From contig NZ_QEYO01000007.1 of the NCBI RefSeq assembly GCF_023718305.1, forward strand, positions 1 to 64,000: DNA of 64,000 nucleotides. The letters run 5' to 3'. Positions within the stretch are counted from its first letter, which is position 1, and every line of letters begins with the position of its first letter. This document shows positions 37,434 through 44,443 of the stretch, one piece after another. The stretch comes from Gramella sp. AN32 (GTDB lineage: Bacteria > Bacteroidota > Bacteroidia > Flavobacteriales > Flavobacteriaceae). Both the position numbers and the translations under genes were made by a program. Under the pieces are notes generated by a model, which saw only the letters and a list, made by a program, of their open reading frames with translations, was not told where the DNA came from and ran no database searches.

Positions 37434-38697
37434 AAAAAGTACCCCCTTTCTGCAAGTAAAAATCAGGGGATACAGGAGGTACTTCCAGTATACATTGCTG
37501 CATGGATTTAAGATCGATCCTTAAGTAATACCGTGTGGATTCCGTGCTTTTATGTCCCAGTACTTCAGAGATGACAGGGAGCACTGTACTTTCTTCCAGC
37601 ATCCTAAACCCAAGGCTGTGCCGCAGGGAGCGAGGGCCGTACCTTCTACCCTTAATATTGATCCCTGCTTTTATATAAGCCCTTTGGACAATATGGGTAA
37701 CCACATTGCTTGAAGTAAAATAACTATAGGGTGGCCTTTCCGATAAAAAGATACATGCCTCCTCTGACTTTGCCCGTCCGTATTTTAAATAATCGATGAT
37801 CGCATTTCCAACGTCAGGTAATAAGGGGAGTATTAATTCTATGCCTGTTTTGACTTGTTCTATTTCAATAGTACTTGTATCCCAATGCAGGTTCGTAAAC
37901 TTCAATCTGGCAATATCCGAAGCCCGAAGCCCCAGTCTTGCAGCCAAAAGGATAATGGCATAATTCCGTTTTCCTATTGGACTGGACCGTTCCACCGATG
38001 CAATTAGTTTTTCTATTTCTCCTTTTGAATAGGTAGAAGGTAATTTAGGTTGATCGACGATCCGGTACTTTGGGATTCCCTTGGAAAAATCGACCATTAA
38101 AAGTCCCTGTTTAAATAAGTACTTTATAAAACCCCGAAGTGTTGAAAGAACAGGAACTACCACAGTTTTTCCACAATCCAGGGTATTGATATATTTTAGA
38201 AGTACCGCTAAATCAATGTCCTTTATAGCATGGACTTTGTTTTTATTACAATATTCCAGAAAACGAAAAAGACAACGTTTATAGCAATGTAGGCGGATGG
38301 TGGATAATCTTTCTTCTATTCTTTTATAATCCAGGAACCTGACTATGGCCTCACCTAAGACCCCATTAAAGACCAGGGGAGCTTTCGCCGGTGGTAGGTT
38401 CGGGACTTTAATCTGGCCGGTATTTTGGAATTCGGTGAGTTTTCGGGTGCCATTAACTAGAAATTGTTCCTGTTTAGAGAGCTTACGACCCTTACGGACC
38501 TCAAACTCATTGTGAAGGAATTGCTCTTCTACTTTCTGGTCATAATGATGGATTCCGTTGGAAACCATAAATTCTCTTAGTCGTTGCCAACCCCTTCGAT
38601 AGGCTCCAACTGTATTGCCGGAATACGCATGTTTGGATTCAAGATAATTCCCGGCCTGGGTCATCAACTCATTAAAAGCTCTGATTTGTTCAGTCAT
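37426..38697 (-). CDS. ritA: RIT tyrosine recombinase A
   Basis: This 423-residue protein is the longest and first of the trio. The N-terminal extension of about 100 residues precedes the core-binding domain. The catalytic Arg lies in ARLGLRASDIARLK. Where XerD-type enzymes have H-x-x-R, this protein reads RSLRHS, with Arg in place of the first His. The later EVLGHKSTESTRYYLRI gives His and Tyr. The substitution may alter catalysis or reflect division of labour among the three. Confidence 0.87.
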   Translation of the reverse strand: MTEQIRAFNELMTQAGNYLESKHAYSGNTVGAYRRGWQRLREFMVSNGIHHYDQKVEEQFLHNEFEVRKGRKLSKQEQFLVNGTRKLTEFQNTGQIKVPNLPPAKAPLVFNGVLGEAIVRFLDYKRIEERLSTIRLHCYKRCLFRFLEYCNKNKVHAIKDIDLAVLLKYINTLDCGKTVVVPVLSTLRGFIKYLFKQGLLMVDFSKGIPKYRIVDQPKLPSTYSKGEIEKLIASVERSSPIGKRNYAIILLAARLGLRASDIARLKFTNLHWDTSTIEIEQVKTGIELILPLLPDVGNAIIDYLKYGRAKSEEACIFLSERPPYSYFTSSNVVTHIVQRAYIKAGINIKGRRYGPRSLRHSLGFRMLEESTVLPVISEVLGHKSTESTRYYLRIDLKSMQQCILEVPPVSPDFYLQKGGTFYD

Positions 38698-38827
38698 AAG
38701 ACAAGTATTTAGATGTGAATAATTCCTCTAAATAAAAGATTGTCTTGTGAAGTTCAACAAAGGGAAGAAAATATTATGTAAAGTAAATCCAGTATAACAC
38801 ATTGGTAACTAGATCAATATATTAATC

Positions 38828-38857
38828 ACTTTACATAACTATTTACTTTGCATAATG
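38828..38857 (-). repeat. RIT terminal inverted repeat, right
   Basis: A perfect 30-bp inverted match to 35367-35396. An inner copy of TATGTAAAGTAA sits at 38775-38786 in the opposite orientation. The left end has the same kind of pairing. Confidence 0.9.
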
Positions 38858-38860
38858 CAG

Positions 38861-39145
38861 TAATATGACCGCTGTGGTCAAACTTTTTAAGAGTACGGCA
38901 AACAGGATGCGGACATCCACTAAAGTTCCAGTAATTCCTCCGTTGGAAGCTTCATATATTCCTTTTACCTTATTGGCGTTGTTGAGCAACATTATTTTAA
39001 AGGTCTCGTGAAGTTCAATGGTTTCTTTGTTCCATTGGCTGTAGGCTATATCGGCAGCACTTTGAGAACAGGTTACTTTGGGAAGCAAATTTGCCTTAGT
39101 GCTTCCGCTGTAACTTATGGCTATTTCATTAACTTTGCTTTTCAT
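38861..39145 (-). pseudogene. radC: radC-like gene, 5' fragment
   Basis: This encodes the N-terminal part of a RadC/JAB-domain protein: ETFKIMLLNNANKVKGIYEASNGGITGTLVDVRILFAVLLKSLTTAVIL. The sequence is normal up to the RIT end. It then reads three or four foreign residues and a stop inside the terminal repeat. RadC-like genes are common in conjugative elements of this group and their function is unsettled. It is separated from ssb by a hairpin. Confidence 0.85.
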
Positions 39146-39174
39146 TGTTTTTCAATTATTTGTGAATGATGAAT

Positions 39175-39208
39175 AAGAGGGCGCAACTTTCCACGGGAAC
39201 GCCCTCTT
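39175..39208 (-). terminator. Hairpin between ssb and radC
   Basis: AAGAGGGCG and CGCCCTCTT form a perfect 9-bp stem with a 16-base loop, 12 bp after the ssb stop. No long T run follows, so it may be a weak terminator or a processing signal. Confidence 0.5.
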
Positions 39209-39220
39209 AAATTTTAAGGA

Positions 39221-39565
39221 TTACTTATCGCTTTTGCTTCCAAGTAAAAGGATTTCATTGGCTTCAACTTCGGTTACATAGCGTTGGTTTCCATCATCGG
39301 TGGTATAGGTACGGGTTCTCAATTTTCCCGTAATGGCGATTTCCTTTCCCTTACCTACATAATTTTCGATAATTTCGGCAGTCTTGCCCCAAGCTACAAC
39401 GGTGTGCCAGTCGGTGGACTGTACTTTTTCGCCCTTGTTGTTTTTGTGGTGTTCAGTGGTGGCGATTGAAAAACGGGCTACTTTTTTACCGCTTTCAAGG
39501 TTGGTAACGGTTGGCTCTTGCCCAACGTTTCCAATTAACTGTACGTGATTTTTTAGAGTACTCAT
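39221..39565 (-). CDS. ssb: Single-stranded DNA-binding protein
   Basis: This 114-residue protein has the OB-fold pattern of SSB: NHVQLIGNVGQEPTVTNLESGKKVARFSIATTEHH, then DWHTVVAWGKTAEIIENYVGKGKEIAITGKLRTRTY. The acidic C-terminal tip of chromosomal SSB is missing (the end is LLLGSKSDK). This is common for element-borne copies that only coat transferred DNA. It would protect single-stranded DNA during transfer or element replication. Confidence 0.9.
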   Translation of the reverse strand: MSTLKNHVQLIGNVGQEPTVTNLESGKKVARFSIATTEHHKNNKGEKVQSTDWHTVVAWGKTAEIIENYVGKGKEIAITGKLRTRTYTTDDGNQRYVTEVEANEILLLGSKSDK

Positions 39566-39575
39566 AATAAAAGAA

Positions 39576-39749
39576 TTAAAGATTAATTAAAATACTATCT
39601 GAACCATTCAGACAGTTTGCGTTTGTATTTTTTTGAAATGATTTACTTATTATATCCAGAGCGTTTTCCTTTTTTGTTTTTTTTGGTGCCGCTTCCTTTT
39701 TGATGTTTTGGTACGATTTCATAAGATTCATTTTAGATTTACTTCCCAT
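39576..39749 (-). CDS. Small hypothetical protein upstream of ssb
   Basis: This is a basic ORF of about 57 residues (SYQNIKKEAAPKKTKKENALDIISKSFQKN) ending 10 bp before ssb on the same strand. Several ATGs are possible (39830, 39749, 39731). The middle one is chosen because it avoids overlap with the divergent small ORF. No family is recognised. Confidence 0.45.
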   Translation of the reverse strand: MGSKSKMNLMKSYQNIKKEAAPKKTKKENALDIISKSFQKNTNANCLNGSDSILINL

Positions 39750-39838
39750 AGTGCCGTCGCTGTTACCTTTTTTTGTTGCTGATACAGTTTCAATATTTGG
39801 AATTGATAAGGACTTATAAAAGGGAGGCACGACCGGTT

Positions 39839-39964
39839 ATGCAGTCCGTTCAACTTCCAAATGTTGGTATTTTGCTGGCTAAAAAAGGGTATAACGGTGA
39901 TGGTAAGGGAGTAGGTCTAAAGGCTTTTGTGAAGTACCAACACATAGGAAGCGGCACCAAATGA
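39839..39964 (+). CDS. Small hypothetical protein, 41 aa
   Basis: The ORF starts after AGGGAGG (a good ribosome site for this group) and encodes QSVQLPNVGILLAKKGYNGD and a basic tail. Its TGA overlaps the ATG of the following ORF (ATGA), which supports real translation. No family is recognised. Confidence 0.45.
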   Translation: MQSVQLPNVGILLAKKGYNGDGKGVGLKAFVKYQHIGSGTK

Positions 39965-40239
39965 ATAAATGGAATTCCGATGGAGCGGACTCCGTTCACG
40001 ATTTCGGATTGGGAATGTAGCCCTTCGACTCCGCTCAGGACAGGTTCTCCTTTCCAGAGCATCGGGAAGGGTTAACGGAATGGAAAGGAGAAATTGGGAA
40101 TGGTGTCCAAGACTTTTTCAGGGAAGCGCTGCCGACCGGAATGCAGCTTTACGCGAAATGGAGGGGGGATGTGCTGAGTGAACTCCATAAAGGAGTATCC
40201 GTTTTGGACAAATTATGCTTTATAATGGAAAATATTTAG
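39961..40239 (+). pseudogene. Small gene interrupted by a tag repeat and stop
   Basis: The frame starts MNKWNSDGADSVHDFGLGM and meets TAG at 40018, directly before the repeat at 40021. It then continues without another stop (PFDSAQDR tag, then HREGLTEWKGEIGNGVQDFF and a tail) to 40239. Repeat plus stop thus split an otherwise 92-codon frame. The C-terminal codons overlap the first Fic operator repeat. No family is recognised. Confidence 0.5.
40021..40050. repeat. CTTCGACTCCGCTCAGG tag repeat
   Basis: This is a short repeat with the core CTTCGACTCCGCTCAGGACAGG, given here only as CTTCGACTCC...CAGGACAGG. It is translated PFDSAQDR on the + strand and PVLSGVEG on the - strand. The same core is dispersed in many Bacteroidota genomes (family knowledge, from memory). 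Confidence 0.6.
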
Positions 40240-40415
40240 CTACAATGTAATCATAATGGAAAATATTTGTTTAAAATAATATAAAGACCTTCTTAATGGA
40301 AAATATTTTCATCGCTCTTTTGCTTTTATATTGGAAATATTTTGTAAAAAACCACATCATAATGGAAAATATTTGTAATTTTAGCTCCTTAATTTAATTA
40401 TAATGGAAAATAGTT
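40222..40415 (+). promoter_or_regulatory. Six-copy operator array of the AbiEi-Fic gene
   Basis: ATAATGGAAAATATTT recurs at 40222, 40253, 40293 (first base T), 40328 (one A missing), 40359 and 40400 (last part GTTT). Spacings are 31, 40, 35, 31 and 41 bp. The last copy includes the ATG of the gene, so a protein bound there would block ribosome or polymerase. The N-terminal domain of the encoded protein is of the AbiEi type that binds repeats and represses its own promoter. Confidence 0.7.
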
Positions 40416-41875
40416 TACCCATACACCTTCAAGAAATTATTTTTTCTTCGAGCGATTCCAATATAAGCAGGCAAATTTCGGTATTAGAAAACGAAGGGAA
40501 AATCAGAAAAATTGCATCCCGTATATATACCTCAAACTTTACGGATAGTGATGAAGATATTGTTAAAAGGAATCTTTTTACCATTCTCGGAAAACTATAC
40601 CCGGGATCATTATTAAGCCATAGATCTGCTATTGAATTCAAACCTACTTCAAAAGGGCATATATTCATAACCTATACCTATACCAAAAAAGTAAGTTTAC
40701 CAGGGATAACTATACGGTTTCTTCAAGGAGAAGGCCCCATTGAAGGAGATACAATTTTTTCGGGGGAATTGTATGTTTCCCAAAGAGAAAGGGCTTTTCT
40801 TGAAAATTTGCAAGTTTCCAGAAGACCAGGGCCAGAATCCAAAACACTGACCCTGCCTGAAATAGAAGAAAAACTGGAACAAATTGTTAGAGTAAACGGG
40901 GAAGATGCTTTAAATGAGGTCAGGGATAAATCTAGGGTCATAGCAGAAATGTTGATGATGCAAAAGGAATTTGAAAAACTGGACAGGCTGATAAGTGCTT
41001 TATTGACCACCCATACCTCAAAAATATTGACTTCCCCAGTAGCAATGGCCAGGGCATTTGGAACCCCATTTGATCCCGCAAGAATCAAGTTGTTCGAAAT
41101 CTTATTTTTAGCATTGCACCAACGTGAGTTTAAAAGCTATCCCGATGCAAACTTAGAGCCATCTGCATTTAAAAACTTTGCTTTTTTTGAGGCCTATTTT
41201 TCCAATTACATCGAAGGAACGGTATTTGAACTTGAAGAGGCAAAAGACATTATAAGTACAGAAAAGCCTTTGCCCAACAGAAATGAGGATTCCCACGATA
41301 TATTGGGCACCTATAAATTGGTAAGCAATGTGAAGGAAATGAAAGCCCTACCTACATCGGCAGAAGAGCTTTTAAGGATTTTGGAATACCGACATCAAGT
41401 CCTTTTAGGGGCTAGATTGGACAAAAAACCAGGAAAGTTCAAGGACAAGAACAATAGAGCAGGAAATACGCATTTTGTTGATTATACAATGGTTCGGGGT
41501 ACTTTAATAAAGGGGTTTGAATATTACAATGTTTTAAATGATCCTTTTGCCAAAGCAGCCTACATTATGTTTATGGTCAGTGAGATCCATCCGTTTTTGG
41601 ATGGCAATGGAAGGATAGCAAGGGTGATGATGAATGCCGAACTTGTAAAGGCAGGACAGACCAGAATTATGATTCCTACCGTTTACAGGGATGATTACTT
41701 AGGGGCTTTGAGACGGTTGACAAGACAATCAGACCCAGAGGTATATATTAGGATGTTGCAAAGAGCACAACTTTTTTGTAGTACGCTAAAAGCAAACTCT
41801 GTAGATATTATGGAGAATCAACTGGAAAGTAGTAATGCTTTTAAAGAACACGACGAAGCTCGGTTAGTATTCTGA
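40403..41875 (+). CDS. AbiEi-like wHTH fused to Fic domain
   Basis: This 490-residue protein has three parts. Residues 1-90 are an AbiEi-antitoxin-like winged helix (SNISRQISVLENEGKIRKIASRIYTSN). A middle region follows. A Fic domain at about 260-470 carries the catalytic motif HPFLDGNGR (396-404). The inhibitory motif SNYIEG (267-272) precedes it in the same chain. Fic enzymes transfer AMP or similar groups to target proteins, and the inhibitory helix keeps them off until triggered. DNA-binding domain plus upstream repeats imply autorepression. It is probably a self-contained defence or toxin-type module of the element. Confidence 0.85.
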   Translation: MENSLPIHLQEIIFSSSDSNISRQISVLENEGKIRKIASRIYTSNFTDSDEDIVKRNLFTILGKLYPGSLLSHRSAIEFKPTSKGHIFITYTYTKKVSLPGITIRFLQGEGPIEGDTIFSGELYVSQRERAFLENLQVSRRPGPESKTLTLPEIEEKLEQIVRVNGEDALNEVRDKSRVIAEMLMMQKEFEKLDRLISALLTTHTSKILTSPVAMARAFGTPFDPARIKLFEILFLALHQREFKSYPDANLEPSAFKNFAFFEAYFSNYIEGTVFELEEAKDIISTEKPLPNRNEDSHDILGTYKLVSNVKEMKALPTSAEELLRILEYRHQVLLGARLDKKPGKFKDKNNRAGNTHFVDYTMVRGTLIKGFEYYNVLNDPFAKAAYIMFMVSEIHPFLDGNGRIARVMMNAELVKAGQTRIMIPTVYRDDYLGALRRLTRQSDPEVYIRMLQRAQLFCSTLKANSVDIMENQLESSNAFKEHDEARLVF

Positions 41876-42060
41876 CCAAATAGACTATGGACTTTAATCA
41901 TTTTAATAAGTTTTATTCTCCTTTATACTTTTGACAGAGTGACAAATTCAAAAGATTGCCAAAAAAGTAAAAAAGTGGTAACTATTTGAAATAGCAGATA
42001 TTCACTTCAGTAAAAATCAGGTTGTGATTTCCTAAAAATGTTTCTTTAACAACAAATTAA
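41876..42060. other. Gene-free space after the Fic gene
   Basis: The 475-bp stretch from the Fic stop to the tRNA contains no ORF with protein-like features. The only clear structures are the dyad at 42061, a tandem ATGTTGTACC at 42279 and 42290, and the tRNA terminator. This is where the right end of the conjugative element is expected. Confidence 0.5.
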
Positions 42061-42093
42061 TTTGTCCCAAAAAAAGCCTGTTTTTGGGACAAA
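42061..42093. terminator. 13-bp perfect dyad
   Basis: TTTGTCCCAAAAA and TTTTTGGGACAAA form a perfect 13-bp stem with a 7-base loop. A-rich and T-rich arms would allow termination in either direction. It may also be a recombination or operator site near the element end. Confidence 0.5.
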
Positions 42094-42308
42094 AATTAAC
42101 TTTAAAGATTTCTCCAATATAAAGTAAGTAGCCAAGAATGATTAATATCCCATCTAATATTTATTCAAAAAACATTTTGTGCTTTCTATTAAACGAATAA
42201 ATTTTATGATTTTAATGACATTTAAAGGAAAATGAAATCAATTAAGGTCAGATAAAATGATTGGATAAAAAAACCGAAAATGTTGTACCTATGTTGTACC
42301 CAGTACAT

Positions 42309-42341
42309 AAAAAAAGGCTCTCGATTTCTCGAAAGCCTTGA
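42309..42341 (-). terminator. tRNA terminator
   Basis: On the minus strand AAGGCT...AGCCTT forms a stem, extended by CGA pairs and followed by seven T, about 10 bp after the tRNA 3' end. Confidence 0.8.
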
Positions 42342-42350
42342 TTTTACTAG

Positions 42351-42423
<73 letters not shown>

Positions 42424-42480
42424 ATATTGGACGGCAAATATACTACAGATTTTAGTATTCCACCAAACTTTTTTAAAAAA

Positions 42481-42834
42481 TTATTCAGAGATCCACTGAA
42501 TTGCTTCTATCCTCTCTTTTAGATCGAAAGTTCGTACATCTATAGATAAAAATACATCTGAAATCCCAACTGCCATTTGGAATTTTTTATTATCAGAAAC
42601 AACCGGAATTTTGTTAAAATGTTTAGCATGCGCATACTTATATTTTAAGCATTCCATGAACCCGTCAAATTCAATCCGCTTACCTTTTTCAACCTCAAAA
42701 TATAAATTAATCACTTCATGATCTAACAGTTTTTCGTCAATTTTTGCAATAGACTCCTGCATGACTTCTTTAGTCATATCGCTATTGATCATAATTCCAT
42801 AAACATGTCCAGCTAAATCAAAGCTTGAAATCAT
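42481..42834 (-). CDS. STAS/SpoIIAA-like domain protein
   Basis: This 117-residue protein has the SpoIIAA-like (UPF/DUF) pattern: INLYFEVEKGKRIEFDGFMECLKYKYAHAKHFNKIPVVSDNKKFQMAVGISD. This small soluble fold is of unknown role and common in marine bacteria. It is a single gene downstream of the tRNA and not part of the mobile region. Confidence 0.75.
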   Translation of the reverse strand: MISSFDLAGHVYGIMINSDMTKEVMQESIAKIDEKLLDHEVINLYFEVEKGKRIEFDGFMECLKYKYAHAKHFNKIPVVSDNKKFQMAVGISDVFLSIDVRTFDLKERIEAIQWISE

Positions 42835-42927
42835 AATTACAAATTGGTAAAAAAGGAATAATTAATACGATAAGGTATAACTATATGTCTAAGCAGTAAA
42901 GATTTTAGCTAATTAATTACGGAAAAC

Positions 42928-43110
42928 TTATTGTTCAATTGGTTGTGCGTCGAATTGTTTTAATTCATTTTCATCAAATTCAACATGGATTTCTATAGGA
43001 TTACAGCAAATCTCACAATCTTCTATATACGTTTGCTTGGATACGGAAGGATCCAGCAATACCGAGATTTCTTCCCAACAATAAGGGCATTGAAAAAAAT
43101 GTTCGAACAT
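42928..43110 (-). CDS. CPXCG-motif cysteine-rich protein
   Basis: This 60-residue protein has two Cys pairs (CPYC near residue 8 and CEICC near residue 33) that form a small zinc finger. The C terminus is acidic. The family is conserved in proteobacteria and Bacteroidota, without a settled function. It lies 4 bp after the TolC-like gene on the same strand, so it may ride on the efflux transcript. Confidence 0.8.
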   Translation of the reverse strand: MFEHFFQCPYCWEEISVLLDPSVSKQTYIEDCEICCNPIEIHVEFDENELKQFDAQPIEQ

Positions 43111-43114
43111 TCTA

Positions 43115-44443
43115 TTATAATTCTACATTCAATAATTGTCCCGTAAGCTGTAAAACCTGCAATTCTGCAAGCTTGGCATCATATTTTGCCAGATTTAAAC
43201 TGGTTCTTGCATTCAGTAAATTAATTTGTGCCTGCCTGAATTCAATAGAAGTGATTCGTCCCAATTTATATTGTTCTTCTGAGCGATTGAAGTTATCTAA
43301 ATTGGTGGCAACATTTTCTTCCTGCACATTTAGTATAAATAATTTATTACGATAGTTCCCTAATGCATTGGCAACATCACGTTCGATTTCAGCTTCAATT
43401 TGCTGCTTGATAATTTCCTGATTTTCATATCGAACTTTTGCATTTTGAATTTGCACGCTTGTAGACCCTCCATCAAAAATATCCCAAACCAGGTTCACTC
43501 CTGCCGAAAGTCCATCTGTAGTTGTAGTAGAACCTGGAAAGAATGCGGTGGCAGCACTTCTATTCCGGTTCCAGCCGTATGAACCGGTTAAACCAATACT
43601 GGGCAAATAACCAGATTTCGCAATTTTAATATCATAATCACTAATTACAATATTACTTTCAGCCTGAAGTAAGGAAACATTATTTGCTTCAACCGAAGTC
43701 AGGTAATCTTCTAAAACCAGTTCAGAAATAAAATTAATAGTGGTGTCCACAGTATAATCACGATCGGTCACTTCCCTATTCAGCAGTACATTGAGATCTC
43801 TTTTAGTATTTCTAAGTTGCTGTTGGGATTCAATAAGTGCCACACTATCGTTGTTCACGTCTACACGGGCGTTTAGAACCACAAGATTATTCACCTGCCC
43901 ATATTCAAACTGATATTGTGCCCTGGTCACACGATTCTTTGAAATTTCAAGGGTTTCTTCCAAAACATTTAAATTTTCGGAGAGCCTGGCAATTTCATAA
44001 TAAATACTCATGATCTGCAAAATGGAATTTTCAATCGTTTCACGAGCATCCAGCTTGGACAGGTTATATTGCTGCTTTAAACTTTTGAAATTGTAAAGTC
44101 TCCCCAGTCCGTCAAATAAAGTATAATTCAGATTAATTGAAGCATTGTAGCGATTGCTCTCTATCCCAGATTGTGTAAAGGTCTCGCCTTCTTCCGGTTC
44201 GGTAAGCCGGTCATTCAGATCATAAGTTGTACCCGCTAAAGCCTGTATGCGTGGAAGGTATCCTGAATTCAAAATACTCTGATTATTATCTGCTATCTCT
44301 ACATTGTTTTCTGAAATTCTAATCCCAAAATTTTCTTCCAATGCTCGAGCGATTACTTCCTCCTTGGTAAGGACTTCTTCCTGAGAATGCATTCCGAAGG
44401 ATATAAAAAGCAATACAATGAAGAATGAACTATATTTTTCCAT
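43115..44443 (-). CDS. TolC-family outer membrane efflux protein
   Basis: The protein is 442 residues from the ATG at 44443, giving a clean signal peptide (MEKYSSFFIVLLFISFGMHSQ). A longer frame would add a lysine-rich stretch inside the RND gene. Two repeats of the TolC helical fold are visible (LARTSLNLAKYDAKLAELQVLQL at the end). It forms the outer-membrane duct of a tripartite pump and overlaps the RND gene by 14 bp. Confidence 0.9.
   Translation of the reverse strand: MEKYSSFFIVLLFISFGMHSQEEVLTKEEVIARALEENFGIRISENNVEIADNNQSILNSGYLPRIQALAGTTYDLNDRLTEPEEGETFTQSGIESNRYNASINLNYTLFDGLGRLYNFKSLKQQYNLSKLDARETIENSILQIMSIYYEIARLSENLNVLEETLEISKNRVTRAQYQFEYGQVNNLVVLNARVDVNNDSVALIESQQQLRNTKRDLNVLLNREVTDRDYTVDTTINFISELVLEDYLTSVEANNVSLLQAESNIVISDYDIKIAKSGYLPSIGLTGSYGWNRNRSAATAFFPGSTTTTDGLSAGVNLVWDIFDGGSTSVQIQNAKVRYENQEIIKQQIEAEIERDVANALGNYRNKLFILNVQEENVATNLDNFNRSEEQYKLGRITSIEFRQAQINLLNARTSLNLAKYDAKLAELQVLQLTGQLLNVEL

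Larger units (their letters stand above)
35342..38860 (-). mobile_element. Recombinase-in-trio (RIT) element inserted in radC
   Basis: Three overlapping tyrosine recombinase genes, all leftward, are enclosed by perfect 30-bp inverted repeats (35367-35396 and 38828-38857). The element carries nothing else. This is the definition of RIT elements, whose three recombinases are thought to act together. The target is a radC-like gene of the conjugative element, so it is an element within an element. Exact outer boundaries are uncertain by a few bases, because 25 bp of palindrome lie outside the left repeat. Confidence 0.85.

Noticed and set aside
35456..38697. Three recombinases as the integrase of the conjugative element
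   Set aside because: They are enclosed by their own 30-bp inverted repeats inside a split radC gene, so they belong to a separate RIT element.
39969..40181. 70-codon ORF with a LRSGQV tag as a real gene
   Set aside because: It is read in another frame of the repeat region. The frame from 39961 has better start context and coupling.
40222..40415. CRISPR array
   Set aside because: The repeats are only about 16 bp, the spacings vary from 31 to 41 bp, there are no cas genes, and the last copy is a start codon. An operator array fits better.
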